64,000 bases of DNA from Halichoerus grypus (GCF_964656455.1 NC_135715.1:77699414-77763413); one strand, 5' to 3'; positions 49,471 to 59,969 are shown, counted from the stretch's first letter. Notes: generated by a model from the letters alone, not told the origin. Program-made: numbers and translations.

Positions 49471-50163
49471 TGAGGGTGTAGGTGAGGGTGTGAGCAAGTG
49501 AGGGTGTGAGTGAGTGAGGGTATGTGTGAGTAAATGGAAGAGGGAGTCAGTGATGAGCAAGTGAGGGTGTGAACAAGTGAGGGTGTGAGTATGTGAATGA
49601 GGATGTGAGCAAGTGTGTGAGCGAGGGTGTAAGTGAGTGAACATTTGAGCGAACAAAGGTGTGAGCAAGTGAGTGTGTGAGCAAGTGGGTCTGAGTGAGG
49701 GTGTGTGTGAGTGTGTGAGTGAAGGTGTGAGCCAGTGAAGGTGTGACAGAGTGAGGGTGTGAGTGAGTGTGTGAGCTCATAAGCAAGTGAGGATGTGAGT
49801 GCAGGTGTGAGCAAGTGAATGAGTGTGTGAACGAGTGAGGATGTGAATAAGTGAAGGTATGAGCAAGTGAGTGTGTGAGTGAAGGTGTGAGCCAGTGAAG
49901 GTGTGAGGGAGTGAGAGTGTGAGTGAATGAGTGTGTGAGCAAATGAGGGTGTAAGTGAGGGTGTGAGTGTGTGGACAAGTGTGTGACTGAGTGAAGGTGT
50001 GAGCCGGTGAGGGTGTAAGGGTGTGCATGAGTGTGTAAGCGAGTGAGGGTGCGAATGAGTGAGGGTGTGAGTGTGTGAGCAAGTGAGGGTGTGAGCGAGT
50101 GAGGGTGTGAGTATGTGCCTGAGTGAGTGAGCAAATGTGGGAGGGAAAGTGTGAATGAGTGAG
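49471..50163 (+). repeat. GT-rich minisatellite (GTGAGTGAGGGTGTGAGC-like units)
   Basis: About 690 bp of imperfect 8-18-bp units based on GTGAG, GAGGGTGT and GCAAGTGA. Longer stretches recur: GTGAAGGTGTGAGCCAGTG appears at about 49719 and 49879, and a variant at 49991. The absence of stops on the minus strand produces a 347-codon Ser/His/Leu/Thr-rich ORF (49155-50198), which is a repeat artefact. Confidence 0.92.
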
Positions 50164-50713
50164 ACTGACCCAACTCTGATCAGCCTGTCCAGCATCACTA
50201 ATTCAAGGAACTGGGGGAGACTGAAACACTTAAAAGAGAAGCAGAAGGCTCTGCAATTCGGAACCAGTCTGTGAAACAGGCTCCGGTGAGGAGGAGTTCA
50301 GGTTGTGTGTGACCAACAATCCATTCTGAACTGAGAGGTGATGCTGGAAAGGTGAGATGGAGGATGGGGCAAGGGCAAGTAGCAGGTAAGTGAGGACTAG
50401 AAGAAGCAGGGGGTGCTTGGAGGCAGTCAGCTTGTGCCTCTGTAGCCCCCAGTGTTGTTTTCTCTTGGTGGTCCTCACGCTCCCCAATTTACAAATTAAC
50501 CAGATTTCATGCGTGCAGGGAGGCTCAGGACAAGAAAGCCATTAGTCAGCATTGCCAGTCAACTATGTAAGTGAAATATCCACTGCACAGATATGCTGCT
50601 TTTTTCAAATGTATATATGAACTGCTCTGTAACAAATTCATTTTACAATGTTAATGAATTCACAGTAGGTTTTGTTGTAATGTTTTTTTTTTCAATCAAA
50701 AGACACAAGCACA

Positions 50714-51137
50714 GGGGCCCCTGGGTGGCCCAGTTGGTTAAGCCCTCTGACTCCTGATTTAGGTTCAGGTCTTTTTTTTTTTTTTTTTAAAGATTTTATT
50801 TATTTATTTGACAGAGAGAGACATAGCGAGAGCAGGAACACAAGCAGGGGGAGTGGGAGAGGGAGAAGCAGGCTTCCCGCAGAGCAGGGAGCCCGATGTG
50901 GGACTCGATCCCAGGACCCTGGGATCATGACCTGAGCCGAAGGCAGACGCTTAATGACTGAGCCACCCAGGTGCCCCTAGGCTCAGGTCTTGATCTCAGC
51001 ATTGTGAGATCGAGCCCCTCCTCGGGCTCTGTGCTCAGTGGGGAGTCTACTTGAGATTCTCTCTCTCTCCTTCTCCCTCTGCCCCTACCACCCACCATCT
51101 CACGTGCCCCCCCAAATAAATAAATCTTTTTAAAAAG
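50714..51137 (+). mobile_element. SINEC, plus strand, split by another SINEC
   Basis: An older Can-SINE whose head (GGGGCCCCTGGGTGGCCCAG, 50714-50773) and remainder (CTTGATCTCAGCATTGTGAG onward, from 50992) are separated by a minus-strand SINEC. Its upstream TSD gacacaagcaca (50702-50713) has its partner only after the next SINE, at 51341-51352 (ggcacaagcaca). Confidence 0.93.
50774..50977 (-). mobile_element. SINEC, minus strand, nested
   Basis: A young reverse Can-SINE (CTTAATGACTGAGCC variant) inserted in the body of an older SINEC. TSD taggttcaggtctt (50760-50773) and taggctcaggtctt (50978-50991). Confidence 0.96.
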
Positions 51138-51340
51138 TGGGGGGATGTCTGGGTGGCTCAGTTGGCTAAGCATCTGCCTTCGGCTCAGGTCATGATCGCA
51201 GGGTCCTGGGATCGAGCCCCGCATCGGGCTCCCTGCTCAGCGGGGAGCCTGCTTCTCCCTCTCCTTCTGCCTGCCGCTCCCTCGCTTGTGCTCTCTCTCT
51301 CTCTCTCTGACAAATAAATAAATTAATTAAAAAAAAAAAA
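51138..51340 (+). mobile_element. SINEC, plus strand, inserted in the tail of the previous SINE
   Basis: A full Can-SINE (ATGTCTGGGTGGCTCAG head, CTGCTCAGCGGGGAGCC, AAATAAATAAATTAATT plus poly(A)) that begins in the A-rich tail of the 50714 element, so both share the outer TSD. Confidence 0.93.
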
Positions 51341-51569
51341 GGCACAAGCACAATTACTATCCTGTGGGACTCCCTAACATTTTTTATCAAAAAGGAAGCC
51401 TTATACACAAAATGGTCAGGAACCACTCTGGTCTGCATGTCAACCTTCTAATCTTCATAAATTAGGTGTTTAGGAGCCAGGATCCACAGGGTCTTCTTAG
51501 AAAGAAAGAAACAAACAAACAACCAAAGTGATTTGGGATCCCACTGACAATATATTCATACTTGCAACA

Positions 51570-51690
51570 TGTAATAAGTGCCAACTGCATGCAAGACACT
51601 GTTTTAAGTACTGGCAGTTCCATAGGAAACAAAAGTAGGCAAGTCCCTGCCTCCATGGAGCTACCCTTTATGAAATGGAATTCTAGTAGG
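51570..51690 (-). repeat. L2 tail, antisense
   Basis: AACTGCATGCAAGACACTGTTTTAAG, then AGTCCCTGCCTCCATGGAGC, matches the 3' end of L2 in reverse. Confidence 0.6.
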
Positions 51691-52404
51691 GACACAGAAG
51701 AACTATGTGCCAGTGGAGACTCTGCCCCAAGAAATGGCCACGCCCTCAAGCCTTCCTCGTCAGACTTCTCAGGCAGACACTGAGGCCGTGGAGCTTCCGA
51801 AAAGGCAGGAGTGTGGAGCAGGGAATATGAGTAAAACCAAGGGCAGGAAACAGAAGGGATCTTGTGTGAAGCCTGCACCTGTCATGAGGAAGATTCTACT
51901 CCCAGACTCCTGAGCCTGAACAAAGACCACTGCTGAGCATGTTGCCTGGTACCCAGGACCATCCTCCTCCAGATGAGATGAGAGCAATCTCCTGAGCTAT
52001 TAATGATTAAAACCAAATCCTTTCCAAGGCCTTTGTCTCCAGACCTGTGTTCTCTGACTTTGGTCATTACTAATGTGGGATGTTTTAAACATGTCTCAGT
52101 AAATCAGTAAAGCTAATCCACTAAACAACATATACTTAACTAAAATTAAATAAACAAATAGATACATTTGTTAAAAGATGATTTTCCATGAACTAATGTC
52201 CATCGGTACACATGCTAAGGAAACAAACCAACCACAAAATAAAAACTAGGCTACTAGAAAGAAAAAAAACTGTTCCAAAATCATATCTGTAAAGGAAATA
52301 CTAAATCCTATTCTAATACATGGTTAATTCTGGTAAAATTATTTTGTATTCACAAAAATGGATGGCAACTCTTATGCATATGTTTTGGACAAAGTTTATT
52401 CATC

Positions 52405-52545
52405 CAGCTACATTCAAATCGTAATTTGTCACTATCTATGTGACCCTGAGTAAGCCACTCGGCCACTAAACCCTCATTCTCCCCATGTCTAAAACAAGGA
52501 CAGTGTATGAACTCCATCAAATAATATAGAAGATGCTCTTCTGAG
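52405..52545 (+). repeat. MIR relic
   Basis: Sense MIR: CACTATCTATGTGACCCTGAGTAAGCCAC, CCTCATTCTCCCCATGTC. Confidence 0.6.
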
Positions 52546-53049
52546 GTGCTGCCCTCTTTATCATCAAAGAATTATTACTCAATCCTTTGAAAATTGGCAA
52601 TGTCCATATGCAGTATAAGGTAATACTCTATTTCCCAAAACATCTGTTTAAAACCACCTATTTCCATAGCATACTGCTATCAGGTAGATCACTAAACAAA
52701 TGATCCTTTTCATTTCCTTTCTACGAATTACATTCTTTGGAGACTATCTACAGGACATCCCTAAACATCTACCGTCAAGGTAATCTGAACTGACAGACCA
52801 CAGTGACAGATTGCTAAGTCTAGTGGTACCTTGCCCTTTGGTACAATATCCTGTTCCACAAACACACTAGTTTATTCTGCTCGCTCAAAAGTTGCTCACA
52901 ATTGCCAGTGCAGGATGCCCGATGGAGACAAGGTCTCCGATACACTGCCGGGCTCAAGCTGCCTCTCCAGCATACCACCAAGCCTCCTTGCTGGACTTCA
53001 CACCTACTGTGATGGGATATTTTCAAAACTGGCATCTGCAGACCCCCGG

Positions 53050-53108
53050 AAGACAAAGGACCTAATTTGGAGAGCACTTGCAGCCCTCCAAATTGGGTCC
53101 TTTGTCTT
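53050..53108. other. 23-bp near-perfect hairpin
   Basis: Arms 53050-53072 and 53086-53108 are reverse complements over 23 positions with one exception, separated by a 13-nt loop. On the plus strand the exception is a U-G pair and on the minus strand an A-C mismatch. No transposon TIR or TSD is recognised around it. Confidence 0.9.
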
Positions 53109-53147
53109 TGCTTGGTCTTTTCATTTCATGAAAAAGTGAAGGGATTG

Positions 53148-53350
53148 GGGCGCCTGGGTGGCTCAGTTGGTTAAGCGACTGCCTTCGGCTCAGGTCATGA
53201 TCCTGGAGTCCCAGGATCGAGTCCCACATCGGGCTCCCTGCTCAGCGGGGAGTCTGCTTCTCCCTCTGACCCTCTCCCGTCTCATGCTCTCTCTATCTCA
53301 TTCTCTCTCTCAAATAAATAAATAAATCTTTAAAAAAAAAAAAAAAAAAA
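53148..53350 (+). mobile_element. SINEC, plus strand, with perfect TSD
   Basis: Full-length (GGGGCGCCTGGGTGGCTCAG head in TSD overlap, AAATAAATAAATAAATC and poly(A)). The 18-bp TSD gaaaaagtgaagggattg is identical at 53130-53147 and 53351-53368. Confidence 0.98.
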
Positions 53351-53786
53351 GAAAAAGTGAAGGGATTGTTTTAAGGCTATTCTGGACCCCCCATGACCGC
53401 CTGTAACTGTACACCGGCGCCCAAGAACGTATCTGTGCTAAGCAGTGCCGACTAGTGCTACTTCCACCATCAGGGCTAACAGGAAAAGAAAAGATGTACC
53501 TAGCACATCATCTGGTCTCCCAGGAATTAGAATAGGAAGACTTGAGGGTTAGGGGGACAGCTGTCTTCCCAAGGTGCTCAAAGGAACAGGTGGGCTCAGC
53601 TCATAAAAAGCTTTAGAGCCACACGGACAGTGAAGCAGCATCTTAGCCTCAGTCGCATACCATCTTCCATCACACTAACTCAATCACGCCAGTCTGGATT
53701 TTATTGGTCTTAGAGGTTAGTGCAAATTTTAACATTAATATGTTTCGAATTGGAGTTGCTAAAGAAGTATAAGAAGTTCGCGTTGG

Positions 53787-53886
53787 AATGAATCATGGAA
53801 CACTACATCAAAAACTAATGATGTACTGTATGGTGACTAACATAACATAATAAAATAAAATAAAATAAAATAAAATAAAATAAAAT
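53787..53886 (+). mobile_element. Severely 5'-truncated L1 3' end
   Basis: AATGAATCATGGAACACTAC, then CAAAAACTAATGATGTACTG, is the last part of the carnivoran L1 3' UTR. It runs into (AAAAT)n at about 53846-53886, the decayed poly(A). TSD gttcgcgttgg (53776-53786) and gtttgtgttgg (53887-53897) differ only at CpG positions. Confidence 0.85.
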
Positions 53887-53991
53887 GTTTGTGTTGGTTC
53901 ATATTCAAATGACATAGCCATGATCATTTAAATGAGTATGGGTTTCTAAGGATCTGAGAGATTTTATTTTTTCCTCTTAAAGAGATTTATA

Positions 53992-54195
53992 GGGGCACCT
54001 GGGTGGCTCAGTTGGTTAAGCATCTACCTTCTGCTCAGGTCATGATCTCACAGTCCTGGGATCGAGCCCCACATCGGGCTCCTTGCTCAGCGGGGAGTCT
54101 GCTTCTTCCGCTCCCACTGCCGTTCCCCTTGCTTGTGCTCTCACTCACTCTCTCTCTCTCTCAAATAAATAAATAAAATCTTTTTAAGAAAAGAG
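53992..54195 (+). mobile_element. SINEC, plus strand
   Basis: Full Can-SINE: GGGGCACCTGGGTGGCTCAG, GCTCCTTGCTCAGCGGGG, AAATAAATAAATAAAATC. Flanking agagatttata / agagattgata is the probable TSD. Confidence 0.95.
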
Positions 54196-55108
54196 AGAGA
54201 TTGATATATTCCTTCACTCTGGGACAGGTAGGTCTACAGGGTCTCTCTCCCCTCTATCCCACACCATGGAGACACCTTGCAAGGGAAATTCTTTGACTCA
54301 CATACCTCTAACCCAGTAGAGACAACTGCCCTGACCAATGTATTTTTTTTAAGTTTATGTGCATAGGAAACACAGTCAAAAATCCATCACACCTAGTTAT
54401 TACATGGATTCATATAAACCAGGGCCCAATTGTGTCTCTGGAAACATAACAACCAAATCTACTAGGAAATACATGTTTTATAAGCATCGCCATCAGGATG
54501 ATGGTCAGGTTCCAAAGCACTGGTCTGAGGGCTGCAAGAACTAGGCATGAGTCACTCTGCCATCTACAAAGTCTGGGTCTTTAAATAAGGAAGAAGAGGA
54601 CCCTGTAAGAGGACAACCACATACTAGGTAGTGCTATCGACCACGGTGCCCAAATTCAGTGAGGCTCTGCATCTATGTGGGTCGTGACAGGCTGAATAGC
54701 TGGTTCAGCAAACACTGACCATATGCCAACTGCACCGAACGTGTACTGCTGGGCCTTTAAAAAACAGAAAGATTATAAAGACAGAGAATCTGACTCCTAG
54801 AAATTTAATCTAGTGGAAAAGACCAACAGGAATTAAAATTCTGGACAGAAAAAAGTAAGTGCTATAAAAGGGATACAAACCCAAAATCTGCACATCATCC
54901 TTTTGTATCACTTTTACAGATTCTATGCTCTACTTTCCTGTATCATTACAATTTTAATGATTGTGCTACCCTTTTTAATGAAAAGGTGAAATATCTTTCA
55001 TTAAATGCAAGCTTCTTAAAGGAGATTAATTTTTTTCATGGCATTCTTTTTAAAAGAGATATTTATTACAGTCAATTACTCTTGATGCTTTAAAGTATCT
55101 TGGTAACA

Positions 55109-55290
55109 GGGACACCTGGGTGGCTCAGTCGGTTAAGCATCTGCTTCGGCTCAGGTCATGATCCCAGGGTCCTGGGATCGAGCCCCACATCGGGCTCCCT
55201 GCTCAGTGGGGAACCTGCTTCTCCCTCTGCCCCTTCCCCCTGCTTGTGTGCTCTCTCTCTCTGACAAATAAATAAAATTTAAAAAAAAAT
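55109..55290 (+). mobile_element. SINEC, plus strand
   Basis: Full Can-SINE with head GGGACACCTGGGTGGCTCAG. The 17-bp TSD aaagtatcttggtaaca (55092-55108) and aaagtatcttgataaca (55291-55307) has one mismatch. Confidence 0.97.
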
Positions 55291-55420
55291 AAAGTATCTT
55301 GATAACATTCAGATAAATTAGATTGACTCTAAAAGTAACTATCCAAGCCTTACTTCTAGTCTCCTTGATAAGAACAAAAGTGACAAATGTAAACTAATAC
55401 TCTAATAAACTATAATCCTC

Positions 55421-55446
55421 TGTGTGTGTGTCTGTGTGTGTGTGTG
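55421..55446 (+). repeat. TG dinucleotide microsatellite
   Basis: GTGTGTGTGTCTGTGTGTGTG type run with one interruption. Confidence 0.85.
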
Positions 55447-55509
55447 CACGCAAGCGCACACGTGCACGATCTAACACCCTCTCTCTGACTCAGGCAGGAT
55501 ACTCTAATC

Positions 55510-55800
55510 TTTACATTTGAAAGCTCATGTGCCCTAACTTGTCTGCCCTGCCTTTTCTGAGACTCCTATTCCTCCCTCAAGATCCAGTGTAAATGTTACC
55601 ACCCAATTTCCTCAAGCAGTTACTTAAACACTCTTTTGGACCCCCAAGATGTTTGTGTGTTTCTCTGATACAGCACACTGCACTCTGCACTGAATTACTT
55701 ATAAATACACGCCTGCTACTAGATTTGGGGATCTTTGTTGCACGGTTATGCACTCAGCACAGTGCTGGGCACATAGTGGGTATAAATGTTTATGAATGAA
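55510..55800 (+). mobile_element. L2 3'-end fragment, sense
   Basis: CCCTCAAGATCCAGTGTAAATG, then GATCTTTGTTGCACGGTTATGC and AGCACAGTGCTGGGCACATAGTGG, the L2 3' UTR tail. Confidence 0.75.
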
Positions 55801-55948
55801 GGAGCAAACCAAGGAATTGATGCCTGGGTGAATTAACATATGAATTCGAGAATCGAACCCCACCCCAGAGCCATAATCTTTCAGGTTGTCCTTAAATCAT
55901 ACCATGATACACACTAGCGATCGCGTTTTTCCTATTGCCACATTCTAA

Positions 55949-55971
55949 CCAACTGAGCCACCCAGGCGCCC
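55949..55971 (-). mobile_element. 23-bp SINEC head without tail
   Basis: On the minus strand this reads GGGCGCCTGGGTGGCTCAG plus TTGG, exactly the 5' end of a Can-SINE and nothing more. It is flanked by a perfect 19-bp duplication, tcctattgccacattctaa, at 55930-55948 and 55972-55990. Confidence 0.9.
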
Positions 55972-56329
55972 TCCTATTGCCACATTCTAATAGGGTACCA
56001 GAATTCCATGCATTTTTCTGAAGAACTATGACCCCTTTCACCTCTGGCTTTTTAGATACATTCCTAACATAAACTTGGAAACCAAAGAATTACACAGATG
56101 AAAAGAGAAAATTTATCCCAAAATACATTTTAAATTAATATTTGCTATATTTTGCTTTACTTTTTGAGGGAAATCTGCTATTTCCCCAGATCTCCTATTT
56201 ACCTTCTTTCATAATAAGGTAAGTCTTTTCAAGGTTTCCCCAATGTTTAGAAACTTCCCCGCTTTAGTGTACTGAGCTTTACCCAACTTCATATAGGTAA
56301 AAATTCTTTAAGCTACAATTTTTAGTGTA

Positions 56330-56982
56330 CAGTTGACCCTTGAGCAACGCAGGGGTTAGGGACACTCACCTCCGGCCCAGTCAAAAATCTGCGTATAATT
56401 TTGAATCCCCCCAAACTGAACTACTAATAGCCTACTATTGCCTGGAAGTCTTACCAATAATATAAACAATTAACGCATATTTTGTTTTTTTGTTTGTTTG
56501 TTTTTGTTTTTGTTTTTGTTTTTGTTTTAAAGGTAGGCAGCTTGCCCCTAGGGGCCTCGCCTTGCTCAGCATAGATGCCTTTTTTTTTTTTTTTAAGATT
56601 TTATTTATTTATTTGACAGAGAGAGACACAGTGACAGAGGGAACACAAGCAGGGGGAGTGGGAGAGGGAGAAGCAGACTCCGCTGAGCAGGGAGCCTGAT
56701 GTGGGGCTCGATCCCAGGACTCCGGGATCGTGACCTGAGCCTAAGGCAGACGCTTAATGACTGAGCCACCCAGGTGCCCCAATTAACACATATTTTGTAC
56801 ATTATATGGGTTACATACTATAGCCTTAACAATAAAGTTAGTTAGAAAAAAGACAATGTTAAGAAAATCACAAGGAAGAGAAAATACATTTATAGTATTG
56901 TACTGTATTTATTGAAAAGAGAAAACAGCTGCCTAGAAGTGGACCCACGCAGTCCAAATACGTGTTGATCAAGGGTCAACTG
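56330..56982 (+). mobile_element. MER2-type pogo/Tigger MITE, interrupted by a SINEC
   Basis: Terminal inverted repeats CAGTTGACCCTTGAGCAACG and the complement of GATCAAGGGTCAACTG, flanked by the TA target duplication (56328-56329 and 56983-56984). The internal text (AACTACTAATAGCCTACTATTG; CAAGGAAGAGAAAATACATTTA) matches MER2. Without the SINE unit and one TSD copy it would be about 340 bp, the usual MER2 size. Confidence 0.9.
56486..56780 (-). mobile_element. SINEC with apparent 3' transduction, minus strand
   Basis: In minus-strand order: a full Can-SINE (56780 to about 56596), a poly(A) ending at 56580, about 51 bp of non-SINE sequence (56579-56529), a second A-rich tail of AAAAAC units (56528-56486), then the TSD. 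The 18-bp TSD aattaacgcatattttgt (56468-56485) and aattaacacatattttgt (56781-56798) encloses the whole unit, which argues for one insertion event. Confidence 0.9.
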
Positions 56983-57364
56983 TATTTAATAATAGAATCA
57001 TTGCCTGTTTCTTTTCTTTCCTTCTCCCAGTCTCATCACAATGAAAATGTAATGTTTTTGTCACTCCTCACGTCCACTGCCACACCAGATATGATAACCA
57101 TAAACCCGATGGAAAATGTGATTCCTAGCCACAGAGGAGCACAGATCTCATCTCCATTCCCCTCTCCTGCCTTAGGTACATCCAAAAGGAAGACCATCTG
57201 GCTATCCAGAAAGCTTTCTTCCCAGCTCTGTACATTAGAGGCAAAAAGATCTCGATGCATAAGCACTTTGTGTACATAGAGAACATCATGCATGAAGCAG
57301 ACAAGACTCAGGAGTAGCCTAAAAAATCCAAAGTATAAATTCTTGAGATCCAGACTAGGAAAAG

Positions 57365-57500
57365 ACACTCCAGACATCGAAGTCAAGCTATTCATCTCAT
57401 AGAGGAGGAGAACAGGGCCCAGCACCTCACTAGTGGCAGACACAGAACGAGAGCGCAAGTCTCCTGACTCCTCTTGCCATGCTTTCGCCACTACACTCTC
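57365..57500 (-). repeat. MIR-family core-SINE relic, antisense
   Basis: GAGAACAGGGCCCAGCACC, TCACTAGTGGCAGACACAGAACG, then AGTCTCCTGACTCCTCTTGCC. It lies inside a 207-codon minus-strand ORF, which argues against that ORF. Confidence 0.5.
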
Positions 57501-57704
57501 TCTTTCCAGCCCCACCCCAGCCCCAGCCCCCTTGGGCTGGACACACCAGGGACGGCATACCACTGTCCAACTCAGCATGGGAATGAAGAGGCGGATTCTC
57601 CCTTCCAGCGGAGTTCTCAGTACCCCTGACCACACAAGCAGACCCGGTGAGGTCCACACCCATGTGTTTCATGAAACATCAAAATAAATCACAATGCTTA
57701 GTTC

Positions 57705-57780
57705 ATTTCAATCCAACAAGTGTTTATTGAGCACCTACCACGTGCAGATGCAGGCAAAGTGGTTGGTGAAAAGGCCTGAA
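57705..57780 (-). repeat. L2 tail, antisense
   Basis: CCAACAAGTGTTTATTGAGCACCTACCACGTGC is the L2 3' end in reverse. Confidence 0.65.
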
Positions 57781-59011
57781 CGCTAGGCTAACGCACGCGG
57801 GCATTCGCCTTCAAAGGCAAGATTTGAAGGGATCCACACTGAGAAGTGACACTCATATGTGAGATTTGAAAGGTGATTCTCCAGTGAGTGTGGAGAATGG
57901 ACTGGAGAGGGGAGAAGCCGGCTGCAGAGAAGCCACGGGAGATACTCTTCCACAAAGGAAATCACAATTTGGAAAAGCACTCCTCATTATACTTTCCTCC
58001 AGGCAGTTTCCAAGCCTGAAGATACTCTTTATGTGAGAAACTGTGCATTTTCAAGCACAGGAGGAAATGGAGGCCTTTTTTCGGACTCGCCCCTTTGCCT
58101 AGCTGGGGTTCCACGGTGGCGTTGTCAGCGAGCCCTGTGGCTTTGCGGCCACATTGCAGTGGAGGTGGGAGGCGTCCTCCCAGCCACACACTCTGTGTGC
58201 TCAAAAAGCCCTACACGAGGCAGTCGGGCTTCCCAGAAAACATGCCAAGATGGGGTTCTCCAACTTTCTGCCACCTGGCCACAATTTCAGGCAGGACTGT
58301 CACTGATATTCATTGGGTCTACATTCGGGGTACCTTCTAGAGCCCACACTCTGTTCTCAGCCTGTGCTGCAGATGGGGGCACACAAAGGCAGGGGAGCAG
58401 CCGGAGGAGAGGAGAGATGAGCAAGAAGCCACCGCAAGAGTCCAGACAGGGAGATGAGGCTCGGCTGGACAGTAAACATAGAGGCCACCGCTCTCCTTGT
58501 CAACCAAGAAACTGTGGGAGGCTGTCATGCTGGTGATTTCATCCGAAAGACTGGTCATCTCTCTCCGGGGGAGGGTACTCTGCAGGGGCATGCAAGGTGG
58601 CCCATGGAACGGGGAACAAAAATGGCCTCTATTTGTGTTTACTCATTTGTCACAACCTTTTAAAATGTTTACCTTAATACAAGTTTTATAAAATAAAATA
58701 ATCTCTATGAACTATATTTTATGTATTGAATCTTAAGTAATTTAATATACACTGTTGAGATTCATAGTCAAAAAAATTGTTTTGGTGGTGGTATGTGATC
58801 AAAGAAGTCTAGAGACCATGATGATAAACGATGGAACCTTCCATCCACTAAAGGTTGGATTGTGCCCTACACACAAGAAGCAGTTTATCAAGTTCAACTG
58901 TGACCAACTTAATTTAATCCATAAATTAAATCTCTATATACCTAAGAGTGAAAAAAATTGAGGGGGTGACAAAAGGAGAACATCATTTTATGTTTTAAAA
59001 GTGTGAAAGCT

Positions 59012-59154
59012 GGGGCACCTGGGTGGTTCAGTCGGCTAAGCATCTGACTCTGGATTTTGACTCAGGTCATGATCTCAGGGTCGTGAGGCTGGGCTCCGTG
59101 CTGGGTATGGAGCCTGCTTAAGATCTCTCCCTCTCCCTCCTCCCTCTCTCCCTC

Positions 59155-59197
<43 letters not shown>
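59012..59197 (+). mobile_element. SINEC with TAA microsatellite tail
   Basis: A diverged Can-SINE (GGGGCACCTGGGTGGTTCAG, CTCAGGTCATGATCTCAGGG) with part of the body lost around 59083-59090. Its tail is a pure (TAA)n run from about 59155 to 59196. The flanking gaaagct repeat is the probable remaining TSD. Confidence 0.93.
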
Positions 59198-59969
59198 TGG
59201 AAAGCTTCCTTATACCTTCTATCTTTGCACTTAAAAGTGCTGACAAAGATAATTTAGGCAGTAAATAACTTTATCTAAACCACAAACTGTGTTTAAAAAG
59301 CTAAACCCAATCCTATGCTTAAAAACGTATTTTAAAATAATCTATTCTCTCAAGGAAGCACTTTTTTAAAAAAGACTTAAATATCTAACAAAATCAACCA
59401 ATCTAGATTCAAATTTTACCAAGGCAGAAAAACCAATCTTGCACCATTAAAAATGGTGTGTGCTATATTCAAATTACACAGGCCATTTCTTGTCATCTGG
59501 AGTGTTTGAGTAAAAGTTTGATACCATTCCAACCCTTGCATGTGTGCGTGTGTTTACACATTATATATATTTACTAATATGTGGATAAGAAAGGCGTAGA
59601 CCTAGAAAATGTTTCTCCTAATTATATATGAAAATCCCCTTCATTTCGGTTTCCCATTCTGAGTTTCTTTTAATTTTCAACTTGTTATAGATTCTAATCA
59701 ATGTTTTCCTATGTAGATAACGTGGATTAAATTCTCATTTGGCCACCAATAATGGCAAGGAAAAACCAAAGGTTGATTTCACTATAAGCCTTTTGTTGAA
59801 AACTCAAATTAGTATATAGTAACTAGTAATCTATGATCCACACGCATACATTTAGCAAAAATGTATCAAGTTCCTACTGTGTAGCATGCACTGTATTTTA
59901 GAAACTCTGCTAGCACAAGTAAAGAGATAGCAAAGATGTAAAGTCAGTCCCCTTCTCTCAAAGCAGAAG

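Noticed and set aside
49155..50198. 347-codon minus-strand ORF, Ser/His/Thr/Leu-rich
   Set aside because: The ORF coincides with the GT-rich minisatellite and is open because the repeat unit lacks stop words. Composition and imperfect period explain it, and it sits inside the FGF9 intron without splice context.
57036..57659. 207-codon minus-strand ORF
   Set aside because: No domain, crosses a MIR-like relic, lies in FGF9 intron 2, and has no acceptor/donor pair joining it to FGF9 in frame that I can support.
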